Assembly (NCBI RefSeq): GCF_000259505.1
Contig: NZ_AJMM01000003.1
Coordinates: 27,477-91,476 of the forward strand
Source: Streptococcus sp. SK643
Lineage (GTDB): Bacteria; Bacillota; Bacilli; Lactobacillales; Streptococcaceae
Reading direction: 5' to 3'
DNA length: 64,000 nt
In this document: piece after piece, positions 43,616-54,100 of the stretch
How the letters are laid out: every line of letters starts with the position of its first letter
Numbering within the stretch: the first letter of the stretch is position 1
Made by a program: the position numbers and the translations under genes
The notes under the pieces: model-generated
What the model saw: only the letters and a program-made list of their open reading frames with translations
What the model was told of the DNA's origin: nothing
Database searches by the model: none

Positions 43616-44653
43616 ATGAAAGCATACACAGAGCGTGTCTTCGGCAGAGTTGATGAACAAGATGTCCTAGCTTATTGCTTTGAGACTGATGCAGGTTATC
43701 AGTTAGAGGTTATGACATACGGGGCGACTATCTTGCGATATGTCACACCTGACAAGGCTGGAAATTTTGCCAACGTTATTTTGGGATTTGATGACTTTGA
43801 AAGCTATGTGGGAAATAGTCCCAAGCATGGGGCTAGCGTAGGTCCTGTGGCAGGACGTATTGCAGGCGCGACTTTTGAGCTCAATGGCCAGACTTATGAT
43901 CTTGAAGTCAACAATGCTAGCAACTGTAACCACAGTGGTTCTACTGGTTGGGATTCTAGCTTGTTTGAACTAGTTGAAGTAAGCGACCATGGCTTGACCC
44001 TCTACGCAGAGCGTACAGACGGTACAGGTGGATTTCCAGGCAATCTCAAGATCTGGATCAGTTACCATTTGGAAGAAACTGGTGCCTATGACATCAGCTA
44101 CAAGGTAACGACCGATCAGGATACGCTGGTCAATCCAACCAACCACAGCTATTTCAACTTGTCTGGTGATTTCACGCAGACGATTGACCGTCATGTCTTC
44201 CAACTAAACACAGAGGGAATTTATCCAATTGCGCCCGATGGTGTTCCTGCTAAAACTCCAGATGCTAATCGTGATGTAGTGAAACACATTTATAATGGTG
44301 CCTTGTTGAAGGATATCTTTGCAGAAGAAGATGAGCAAATCCAGCTAGTATCTGGTTTGGATCACCCATTTGCCCTTCCTGCAGGTCATGACAATGCTGG
44401 TTTCCTTTATGACCAAAACTCAGGTCGTTTCCTGATTTTCAAGACAGAGGCTCCATGCTTTGTAGTCTACACAGCAAACTTTGTGGATGAAAGTGTCATC
44501 ATAGGAGGTCAACCAATGGTACAGCACAATGGGATTGCCCTTGAAGCGCAAGCTTTACCAGATGCCATTCACAGTGAGCTCAAAGACCAAGTCATTCTCA
44601 AAGCGGGTCAAACATTTACAAGTAAGACACGTTATGAGCTTGTTGTGAAATAA
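43616..44653 (+). CDS. galM: Aldose 1-epimerase (mutarotase)
   Basis: 345-residue galactose mutarotase-fold protein interconverting alpha and beta anomers. Family parts are GASVGPVAGRIAGATFE, the His in VNPTNHSYFNLSGD, GLDHPFALP and the catalytic Glu region HNGIALEAQALPDA. The start ATG at 43616 follows gaaggaga. Last gene of the bgaC operon, fitting the release of beta-galactose by BgaC. Confidence 0.93.
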   Translation: MKAYTERVFGRVDEQDVLAYCFETDAGYQLEVMTYGATILRYVTPDKAGNFANVILGFDDFESYVGNSPKHGASVGPVAGRIAGATFELNGQTYDLEVNNASNCNHSGSTGWDSSLFELVEVSDHGLTLYAERTDGTGGFPGNLKIWISYHLEETGAYDISYKVTTDQDTLVNPTNHSYFNLSGDFTQTIDRHVFQLNTEGIYPIAPDGVPAKTPDANRDVVKHIYNGALLKDIFAEEDEQIQLVSGLDHPFALPAGHDNAGFLYDQNSGRFLIFKTEAPCFVVYTANFVDESVIIGGQPMVQHNGIALEAQALPDAIHSELKDQVILKAGQTFTSKTRYELVVK

Positions 44654-44730
44654 AGAAATAGAATTATTGTGGGTATTACCGTCGTTAATTTTCCATGGGA
44701 TTTAGACCATCATCTCTAGGTTAGTCTATC

Positions 44731-44759
44731 TTGCAGATGATCAGTCTTTGTGATAGAAT
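44731..44759 (+). promoter_or_regulatory. Promoter of a short transcript ahead of the glycosyltransferase
   Basis: TTGCAG (44731-44736), 17-base spacer, and TAGAAT (44754-44759) extended by TGA. Strong by streptococcal standards. Confidence 0.65.
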
Positions 44760-44765
44760 AGCATA

Positions 44766-44852
44766 AAGTCCTTTTGAGGGGGAACTTGCTAGGAAATCCC
44801 CAAGCATAGTAACTAATTAACTACCCTCGCCTTTCGACGAGGGTGGTTTTTC
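44766..44852 (+). ncRNA. Candidate small RNA or attenuated leader
   Basis: About 87 nt from the predicted start to the end of a T run. It contains a small hairpin (gggga/tcccc, near 44780-44801) and then a compact intrinsic terminator: accctcg (44823-44829) with cgagggt (44838-44844), followed by ttttt. There is no open frame of note. A promoter directly followed by a terminator with no gene between is the layout of a small RNA or a transcription attenuator for the glycosyltransferase that starts 30 bases later. Confidence 0.5.
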
Positions 44853-44881
44853 CTTTGTAAGCAGAAAATAAGAGAGAAAGA

Positions 44882-46222
44882 ATGTATAACATGTCGAGAA
44901 TTGTCACCATTCATCCAGTCAAGGAAATCCATCGCTATGGCTTTGAGAGCACCCAGGTCTATCGAGCACGTATCGCACGACATCTAGGCTTAGACTACAT
45001 CCACCTCATATCAAGTCCCCAGCTACGACCTGATTGGAAGAAAGATTTAATCAAGTTAGGATTTTTAAAAAAAGAACTGCTCTGTGTTCCGCATAGTTTT
45101 TCAGATATAGGGCATGCAGATTTATCAGTGAGACCAGAAAGCCTAACGCTAGCAGACGGAGATCAGGTTGAGCTCAATGAAGATGGTTTTGTCGCTTCTG
45201 TTACCCTAGGAGATGGTTCGGGAAGATATTACTATACCAAAGGTCCCTTCTTGTTTGAAGATTTCAAGGAAAAGGAGTTGCGTTGGTATCATGAAAATGG
45301 AGAATTGGCTCTGGAAGGACGCTTTATCGATCCCTTCAAAGAACCCTCTCCTGTCACTATCTTTTACCCAGAATACATCTACCGCATAGGAGGAGAAATC
45401 CGTTCTGAAGAGGACTTGTTAGTGAAGTTCCTAGCCGGATGGGCAAAACAGACCGATCTCTTTATCCGTGACCAACAAATCGTTCCCAAACCCAGCCTTT
45501 GGCGTTATATGGAAAACACGGACAAAAATTACTATGAAGTCGTCCATGAAAATGTCATGCGAGACTTACGCCTCGCCAATCTGCGCAAGGCAAACAAATA
45601 CCTAGTTGCCAGTGAAAAGTTGACAGAAATCTTGACCAAGGAAGGTTACCAGACAAGATTCCTGCCACCTATGTTTACAGAAAATCCCGGTCAAATCAAA
45701 GAAGTGGGACCTGTGCTAGACTATTGTTTAGTGGGTCATATGGGAGAAGGCAAGAACGTTGAACTTATCATTGAAGCCTTTATCGAACTCTACAAACGTG
45801 GGTCCAAGGCCCAGATTACCTTTTATGGTGGTACAGAGGAGCGTCTGGAGGAACTGCGCAATCGCTACGACCTGCCACCAACCATTCACTTTAAGGGTAT
45901 CGTTGACGAAGTGCCTTATCATTTGCACCAATGCTATCTGTCTGCAAGTTACACAGAGTTATTTGCTAATGCCTGTGTTGAAGCCTTGAATCAAGGTTTG
46001 CTGGCTTTGTTATCAGATGTGGATATCGCTCATCGTCTCTATGCTAGTCAGTCCAATGCCATCAACTTGTTTAAAACCAAATCAGAGTTGATTCAAAAGA
46101 TAGAAGAGATGGAACAAGCAGACTATAGCCAGTCAAATGCAGAAAATATCGCCCTAGCATCTCACTATTCACTAGGGACAGTGACCCAAGGCTACCGCGA
46201 ACTACTAGATAGGAACTTATAG
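44882..46222 (+). CDS. GT4-family glycosyltransferase, Gtf-like
   Basis: 446-residue GT-B enzyme. The N-terminal half has a beta-rich insert (SVTLGDGSGRYYYTKGPFLF, then ELRWYHENGELALEGRFIDP), like the beta-meander domain of GtfA/TarM-type enzymes. The C-terminal half shows HMGEGKNVELIIEAF, ITFYGGTEERLEEL, HFKGIVDEVPYHLHQC and the EX7E-type ASYTELFANACVEALNQG. The acceptor may be a protein or wall polymer. It leads a three-gene set with a CMP-sugar synthetase-like and a GT52 gene, ahead of a large surface protein. The ATG at 44882 follows agagagaaag. Confidence 0.8.
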   Translation: MYNMSRIVTIHPVKEIHRYGFESTQVYRARIARHLGLDYIHLISSPQLRPDWKKDLIKLGFLKKELLCVPHSFSDIGHADLSVRPESLTLADGDQVELNEDGFVASVTLGDGSGRYYYTKGPFLFEDFKEKELRWYHENGELALEGRFIDPFKEPSPVTIFYPEYIYRIGGEIRSEEDLLVKFLAGWAKQTDLFIRDQQIVPKPSLWRYMENTDKNYYEVVHENVMRDLRLANLRKANKYLVASEKLTEILTKEGYQTRFLPPMFTENPGQIKEVGPVLDYCLVGHMGEGKNVELIIEAFIELYKRGSKAQITFYGGTEERLEELRNRYDLPPTIHFKGIVDEVPYHLHQCYLSASYTELFANACVEALNQGLLALLSDVDIAHRLYASQSNAINLFKTKSELIQKIEEMEQADYSQSNAENIALASHYSLGTVTQGYRELLDRNL

Positions 46223-46291
46223 GATGTTGTAAGTTGATCAATCTAGCTTTTCTCACTGGTCCAATACAATAGAAAACCAAAGGAATACTAT

Positions 46292-46996
46292 ATGAAAGCA
46301 AAATCTAAACCCATAGCTGTCATTTTGATCCGTTCGGGTTCACGCGGCTTAGTGGATAAAAATATCAAACCGCTTGCAGGTAAACCCTTGGTTTTCTATA
46401 CCATAGAAGTTGCTCTAGCCTCTAAGCTATTTAGTGATATCTGGGTTTCCTCAGACTCACTCGCCTATTTAGAACTCTGTCGTCAAGCCTATCCAGAGAT
46501 TCGTTGTGTCCATAGACCAAAAGAATTGGCCCTATCAACAACCTCTAGCTTAGAAACCTTACGAGATTTTTTACAACCCTTTGAGGAAGAGCAGGTCTTT
46601 GTGAATCTACAGGTGACCTCACCCCTGAGAGAGGTGGAGCACCTCGTCGAGTCCTATCAACTCTACTGTCAGTCTGGCGCCGACCATTTGATTTCCTGTG
46701 TTAAGGCGGACAAGAGTCGTAGTCTTTACTTGCAATTAGCGGAGTCGTCATTTATCCGTCCGCCTCAGGTTTCCAAGCACTATGCTCGGCAGAAAGAACC
46801 TGTCTATTACTATCCCAACGGTAGTATCTGGATTTCTCGCAAGGATCGTTACCTACGAGATGAGACCTTTTACACAGATAAGACAGTAGCCTATGAAATG
46901 CCCAAACTCTATTCTTATGATATCGACGATGCCTTGGACTTTGAAGTCGTTGAGACCTTGCTGTACCATCACCACCTAGGAGAATCAAAGAGATGA
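46292..46996 (+). CDS. CMP-sialic acid synthetase-like cytidylyltransferase
   Basis: 234 residues of the CTP_transf_3 family (NeuA, KdsB, PseF relatives). The nucleotide-binding start reads ILIRSGSRGLVDKNIKPLAG, close to the family IxARxGSKGxxxKN pattern, and is followed by VFYTIEVALASKLFSDIWVSSDS and VNLQVTSPLREVEHL. The substrate could be N-acetylneuraminate or another nonulosonate. It overlaps the following GT52 gene by four bases, which supports a role in sialylation. No NeuB or NeuC homologue is visible in the window, so free sugar would have to be imported or made elsewhere. Confidence 0.82.
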   Translation: MKAKSKPIAVILIRSGSRGLVDKNIKPLAGKPLVFYTIEVALASKLFSDIWVSSDSLAYLELCRQAYPEIRCVHRPKELALSTTSSLETLRDFLQPFEEEQVFVNLQVTSPLREVEHLVESYQLYCQSGADHLISCVKADKSRSLYLQLAESSFIRPPQVSKHYARQKEPVYYYPNGSIWISRKDRYLRDETFYTDKTVAYEMPKLYSYDIDDALDFEVVETLLYHHHLGESKR

Positions 46997-47871
46997 AACA
47001 CCTCATCATTGCTACAACGCCCTTGCAGGCCAAGATTGCCCAGCATATCAAGAGACTCTATCCTGATCAGGACTTTGTCAGTCTTTATGTCAGTCCTGTC
47101 AAAAATGCCCGTCAGGAGCATTATGCTAAGGATTTTAACCATGTTCACTATCCTCAGACGGAAGAGGATTTGGCTCAGATTTGTCAGGAGCTGGCTGGCG
47201 ACTATGACACCATTTTTTATGCTAGTTTTGACAATAACTTGATTCTGGACTTGGTTGCTAGCTCTACTTACCAACACCTCATGAGTTTCGATGATGGCTA
47301 TGCGGATATTTACCCCTTGGGTATGTATGCTTGGCCTCTCCAACCCAGTCAGGTGGGTTCTTTGGGTTTGACCAGAGATGACTTGATTGAGCGAACGGAA
47401 AAGCACTATACCCTCTATCGCAGTGACTACCATGTCGTAGCTAGAGAAAAGCTAGTTTATCTGGAGCATTTTTTTGACCTGCTTCAAGCCCCAGTTTCAA
47501 ATGGCAAGACGGTCAAGGTCCTGCTGGGACAAAAGTTCTCTGAAGAGGACGACCAGATCTCCATCCGCTTTATCAGCACCTATGCCAAGGCCTTGGCCAT
47601 TGACCTCTATCTACCCCATCCCAAGGAAACCTTCACTATCCCTGATGTGACTTACTTGGAGACGGAGTTGATCTTTGAAGATGTTCTAGTCCAACTCTTT
47701 CAAGAATACGAGTTCGTTAAGGTCTATCACTTTACCTCATCTGTCAGTCTCCACTTAAAAGACCTGCCTCATGTGACCATTACAGGTATTTCTCTCCCCT
47801 ACTATGAGGACCGTCAAAAAGAATTGCGACGATTAGGTTGTCAGTTTGAAAGGGTTTCCCTTGGCTGGTAG
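46993..47871 (+). CDS. GT52-family sialyltransferase-like protein
   Basis: 292 residues that look like GT52 sialyltransferases (the CpsK/Lst group). The start LIIATTPLQAKIAQHIKRLY, the bacterial sialyltransferase D/E-D/E-G motif in SFDDGYADIYP and the HP motif in LYLPHPKETF are in the right order and spacing. No membrane segment is seen. It overlaps the CMP-sugar synthetase gene by ATGA. A terminator follows. Linkage and acceptor are unknown. Confidence 0.78.
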   Translation: MKHLIIATTPLQAKIAQHIKRLYPDQDFVSLYVSPVKNARQEHYAKDFNHVHYPQTEEDLAQICQELAGDYDTIFYASFDNNLILDLVASSTYQHLMSFDDGYADIYPLGMYAWPLQPSQVGSLGLTRDDLIERTEKHYTLYRSDYHVVAREKLVYLEHFFDLLQAPVSNGKTVKVLLGQKFSEEDDQISIRFISTYAKALAIDLYLPHPKETFTIPDVTYLETELIFEDVLVQLFQEYEFVKVYHFTSSVSLHLKDLPHVTITGISLPYYEDRQKELRRLGCQFERVSLGW

Positions 47872-47896
47872 TATAAATGTATATTTTTAAACATGT

Positions 47897-47923
47897 AAAT
47901 CCATGCATCTGTATGGATTTTTT
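47897..47923 (+). terminator. Terminator after the GT52 gene
   Basis: aaatccat (47897-47904) with atggattt (47913-47920) and a T tail. Confidence 0.7.
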
Positions 47924-47980
47924 ATATATAACTATAGTGAAAAACTATAGTTTGAATTATCAAAAAGTAATCAAATTTCT

Positions 47981-48009
47981 TGTATGAGAGGTTTTGAAAT
48001 GTTAAAATA
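47981..48009 (+). promoter_or_regulatory. Promoter of the giant MucBP surface protein
   Basis: TTGTAT (47981-47986), 17-base spacer and TAAAAT (48004-48009), about 98 bases before the start codon. The adhesin therefore has its own promoter, separate from the glycosyltransferase genes. Confidence 0.6.
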
Positions 48010-48106
48010 GAAACGTTAGGTTTTCGAGTTTATCAATTGTTGTTTACTATAAAAATGTGGTGAATTTTGGAAATCATGCAAAAAATAGTCGTAAAGGATA
48101 CTAAGG

Positions 48107-51100
48107 ATGTTTATAAATAAAAAAGAAAAATTTTCCATTCGTAAGTTTAAAGACGGTCGTTCAGACTCAGTCAAGATCGGTACAGTAGGTCTGATTGTCG
48201 GTGCAGCCCTTGCAATGGCAGGACAAACCCAGACTGTAGAAGCAGCGATGAAAGAAAACAGCGACAACACAACAACGATCTCAAATGATAAGGGGTCAGT
48301 AATTGTAGATACAGCTAATATTGAGAACCCAAATGAAGGTAGGCAATTTTCAACTGATCCAACTGCAGAGGGAACAAATACAATTACTAAAACAGGAAAA
48401 GTAGATTACAAATATGTAACTGCTGAAGGTAATACTGTTCTAGAAGAAAATAAAAACCAAAATTCTGGTGCTGATAAAACAATCGAAACAACATACGATG
48501 TATACGGTAAATCAGGAGAAGTTTTCAAAGAAACTACTGGTGGCGATGCAGAAGATAGCGACCTAAACGACGCTAAAGAAAACGGTAAGAAAGCAACAAT
48601 CGAAAAAGATGGGAAAACTTACCACCTAATCGGAGAACCTAAAGTTGAAACTACTGGAAACGGTGGAGGAGTATACTCTGACACAACTCTAGGTGATGTA
48701 ACCGCGAAACTTACTCCAGAAGGATTAAGTAATGCAGAAGGTAAAATCACTTATGATACTGTAAAAGCTGGTGGAAAAGCTTGGATCGTTGAACAAACAG
48801 GGAAAGGAACATATGGTAAATATGTACTAGCTGATTCAGGTGCAATCACTTCTGATGCTAAGATGGTAGAAGCTTTCAAAGCTGGAGAAGCTGCAGCAAA
48901 AGATTTCACTTCAGCTAACGTAACAGCTGATGGTGGAATCAAAGAAGGAGACTATGTTTTCGTCCTTGAGAAAAATACCTATGTAACAGCTAAAACTGAG
49001 AGTTTCGCTTTAACAGCAAGCATACAATTGACATCTAGTGATAATGTAGCAGATGATAAAGATGGATCTGGGGCTACTGTAAATAGAACATATGCAATGG
49101 TACAAAACTTTAAAGCGGCTCCAGATACTTTAACAGGAGTAGCAAACAAAACTCTTGTGAAAGGATATCTTGCATATCTTCAAGAAAAAGGATTTGAAGA
49201 TAACCTTCTTAATTTCAAACGATATATTGGTTTAGGAATAGGAGCACAAGCTGGTGACCCTAACGCGATTATTGCTGATAAGGGAGATCAAGTTGATGAT
49301 AAAGGAAGACCTACAACTGATATAACAGCTGATATATCAAGCGTTTCTGAATCAGATTCAAGTACTATAGAAGATACTCCTGATTTTGTTCTTAAATTAA
49401 ATACTCCTTCGCCGGATGTTGAAGAGTTTTCTTACCGTGATGAAATTACTCCTCTTCGTGCATACCGTTTAGCAAGTGGTACTACAACAATCACTTACAC
49501 TTATGCAGAAGAAAAAACTCGTGAAGTAGAGAAAAAAGGTTCTGTAGTAGTGAACTACCAAACAACAGACGGAGTAGAATTAAAATCTCCTTATACTGAT
49601 ACTCCTGAGACAGTAGCTGAAGTAGTAACTGAACATTACTACGTAAATGCTGATGGACAAGAAGTAGTTGTAGAAGATAAAACTGTTAAAACGCCTAAAA
49701 ACGTAGCGTATAACACTAAAGAAAATGCAGATGAAAAACCTCAAAAACTTACGGATGCACAAGGAAATGTTTACTACCTAAACGAAGCAAACACTAAAAC
49801 TGCTGTAAACGATCAAGAAACTACATCACCAGCTGAAACAGGGACAGTAGTAGAAGGTGTTACAAAAGTAACTTACATCTATGAAAAAGCTGGATCAGTA
49901 ATCGTTAACTACAAAACTGAAGATGGAACTCCACTTACAGGTACAGTAGTTGGTGATGAAAGCAAAACTGTAGAATCAGGTGCCAAAGACACTGATAATG
50001 GTAAACCAGGAACAGCTTATAACACTGCAGATAACGGAATGAAACCAGAACGTATTAAAACTGCAGAAGGAAAAGTTTACCAATTAGTTCCAGAATCAAC
50101 TGAAGGTGAAGAAACAGGTGAAGTTGAATCAGGAACAACTAAAGAAGTAACATACGTTTATAAAGAAGTTAAAGGTAATGTTGTTGTTAAGTATGTAGAT
50201 ACAGAAGGTAACACACTTGCTGATGACGAACAAGATGAAACAGATGCTTCTCTAAATGTTAAATACGACACAGCTGACCACAAAAAAGAATCTATCGAAA
50301 AAGATGGTGTTAAATACTACTTAACAACTAAAGAACTTAAAGATGATTCTAAACCAGCTACTGGAGACGTAGTAGAAGGAACAACTACAGTAACTTACGT
50401 TTACGAAAAAGCTGGTTCAGTAATCGTTAACTATCAAACAGAAGATGGAACGCCATTAGTAGGAACTGCAGATGGAGCAAATGTAGAATCAGGTGCTAAA
50501 GACACAACAGATGCTAAAGCAGGAACTGATTACAACACTGCGGACAATGGAATGAAACCAAACCGCATCACAACTGCAGAAGGAAAAGTATACGAATTAG
50601 TACCAACAGCAACTAAAGGTGATGAAACTGGTAAAGTTGTTGCTGGAGAAACGAAAGAAGTAACATACGTTTATAAAGAAGTAAAAGGTAACGTGGTCGT
50701 TAAGTATGAAGATACTGAAGGTAACGTAATCGCTGATGACGAAAAAGACGAAACAGATGCTTCTCTAAACGTTAAATACGACACAGCAGACCACAAAAAA
50801 GATGAAATCACTAAAGATGGTGTTAAATATTACTTAACAGCTAAAGAACTTAAAGACGGTTCTAAACCAGCTACTGGAGATGTTGTTGAAGGAACAACTA
50901 CAGTAACATACGTTTACGAAAAAGCAGGACAAGTAGTCGTTAACTACCAAACAGAAGACGGAACTCCACTAGTAGGTGTAGATGCAGCAGGTGCGAATGT
51001 AGCTTCAGGTGCTAAAGATACTGTAGATGGAAGACCTGGATCAGCATACGACACTTCTGATAACGGAATGAAACCAAACCGTATCACAACTGCAGAAGGC

Positions 51101-54100
51101 AAAGTCTACGAACTAGTACCAGCATCAACTAAAGGTGATGAAACAGGTACAGTAGTAGCTGGAGAAACTAAAGAAGTAACATACGTTTATAAAGAAGTTA
51201 CTGGAGACGTAGTAGTTCACTATGTTGACAAAGAAGGTAACAAAATCGCAGCTGACAAGGATGACCTAAAAGGTGCATCTCTAAGCGAAAAGTATGACAC
51301 TGCTGTTGATAACAAACCAGAAAAAATCACTGCAGAAGACGGAACTGTATACTACATTACAAAAGCTGGTCTTAAAGATGATTCTAAACCAGAAACTGGA
51401 AACGTAGTTGAAGGTAAAACTGATGTAACTTACGTTTATGAAAAAGCTGGATCAGTCATTGTTAATTACCAAACAGAAGACGGTACTCCATTAGTAGGAA
51501 CTGCAGATGGTAAAGATGTAGCTTCAGGTGCAAAAGACACTGACAATGGAAAACCAGGTTCTGAATACAACACTGCAGATAACGGAATGAAACCAAATCG
51601 TATCACAACTGCAGAAGGAAAAGTATACGAACTAGTACCAGCATCAACTAAAGGTGATGAAACAGGTACAGTAGAATCAGGTCAAACTAAAGAAGTAACA
51701 TACGTTTATAAAGAAGTTAAAGGTAATGTAGTTGTTAAGTATGAAGATACTGAAGGTAACACACTTGCTGAAGACGAAAAAGACGAAACAGATGCTTCTC
51801 TAAACGTTAAATATGACACAGCAGACCACAAAAAAGCTGAAATCACTAAAGACGGTATTAAATATTACTTAACAGCTAAAGAACTTAAAGATGATTCTAA
51901 ACCAGCTACTGGTGATGTCGTTGAAGGTACAACTACAGTAACTTACGTTTATGAAAAAGCAGGACAAGTAGTCGTTAACTACCAAACAGAAGATGGAACT
52001 CCATTAGTAGGTGTTGACCCAGCTGGTGCAAATGTTGCTTCAGGTGCAAAAGACACTGTAGACGGACGTCCAGGATTAGACTACAACACTGCGGATAACG
52101 ATATGAAACCAACTCGTATCACAACTGCAGAAGGCAAAGTATACGAACTAGTACCAACAGCAACTAAAGGTGACGAAACTGGTAAAGTTGTTGCAGGTGA
52201 AACGAAAGAAGTAACCTACGTTTATAAAGAAGTTACTGGTGATGTAGTCGTTCACTACGTTGATACAGAAGGTAACGTAATTGCTGAAGATAAAGAAGAT
52301 ACAAAAGGTGCTTCTCTAAACGCTAAATACGATACAACTGATAACAAACCAGAGAAAATCGAAAAAGACGGAACTGTTTACTACTTAACAGAAAAAGCTG
52401 TCAAAGACGATTCTAAACCAGAAAACGGAGACGTAGTAGAAGGTAAAACTGAAGTAACTTACGTTTACGAAAAAGCAGGACAAGTAGTCGTTCACTACAC
52501 TGATGACAAAGGTAACACGATTCAAGTGGATGCTGTTGATACAAAAGACGGCAAACCAAACGCTGACTACAACACTGCTGATAACGATATGAAACCAAAC
52601 CGTATCACTACTCCAGAAGGAAAAGTATACGAGTTAATCCCTCAATCAACTAAAGGTGATGAAACAGGTAAAGTTAAAGCTGGTGAAACTACAGAAGTAA
52701 CTTACGTCTACAAAGAAATCACTGGTAATGTAGTCGTTCACTACGTTGATACAGAAGGAAACACATTAGCTGAAGATACGAAAGATGTAGAAAATGGATC
52801 ACTAAGTGAGAAATATGATACAACTGACAACAAACCAGCTAAACTTGAAAAAGATGGACAAGTTTACTACTTAACAGCTAAAGAGCTTAAAGACGGTTCT
52901 AAACCAGAAAACGGTGCTGTTGTAGAAGGAACTACAGAAATCACTTATGTATACGAAAAAGCAGGAAACGTTCTTGTTCATTACGTAGACGAAGCTGGAA
53001 ACACTCTTCAAGCAGATGCTGTTGATACTAAAGACGGTCAACCAGGAGCTAAGTACGATACTTCTGATAACGATATGAAACCAACTCGTATCACAACTCC
53101 AGAAGGAAAAGTATATGAACTCGTTCCAGCATCAACTAAAGGTAACGAAACTGGTGATGTTGAAGCAGGTAAGACAACAGAAGTAACATATGTGTATAAA
53201 GAAGTTAAAGGAAACGTAGTCGTTCACTACACTGATGAAGCGGGTAACACAATCGCTGAAGATGTTAAAGATACGACTGACGGATCAGTAAGCTCAGCAT
53301 ATGACACAACTGACAACAAACCAGCTGTAATTACTACAAAAGATGGTAAGAAATACGCATTAGTACCAACTGCAACTAAAGGTACTGAGAACGGTAAAGT
53401 AACAGAAGGAACAACAGAAGTTACTTACGTTTATAAAGAAGTAACTGGTGATGTAGTAGTTCACTATGTTGACACAGAAGGTAACGTAATCGCTGACGAT
53501 AAAGAAGATACTAAAGGTGCTTCTCTAAACGCTAAATACGATACAACTGACAATAAACTAGCAACAATCGAAAAAGATGGTGTTAAATACTACTTAACAG
53601 AAAAAGCTGTTAAAGAAGATTCTAAACCTGAAACAGGAGACGTAGTAGAAGGTAAAACTGAAGTAACTTACGTTTACGAAAAAGCAGGACAAGTAGTAGT
53701 TCACTATGTAGACGAAGCTGGAAACACAATCCAAACAGACGCTGTTGATACTAAAGACGGTAAACCAGGAGTTACTTACAACACTACTGATAATGATATG
53801 AAACCAACTCGTATCACTACTCCAGAAGGAAAAGTATACGAATTGGTACCAGCATCAACTAAAGGTGACGAAAACGGAAGTGTTGAAGCAGGTAAAACAA
53901 CAGAAGTAACATATGTGTACAAAGAAATTAAAGGGAACGTAGTAGTTCGTTATGTAGACGAAGCGGGTAACGCAATCGCAGAAGACGTTAAAGATACTAC
54001 AGACGGATCTATAAATTCAGCATATGACACAACTGATAACAAACTAGCTACAATCACTACAAAAGATGGTAAGAAATACGCATTAGTACCAACTGCAACT

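Noticed and set aside
44766..44852. Assignment of the candidate small RNA to the cia-dependent csRNA family
   Set aside because: No TTTAAG repeats lie upstream of its promoter, so only the general small-RNA layout is claimed.
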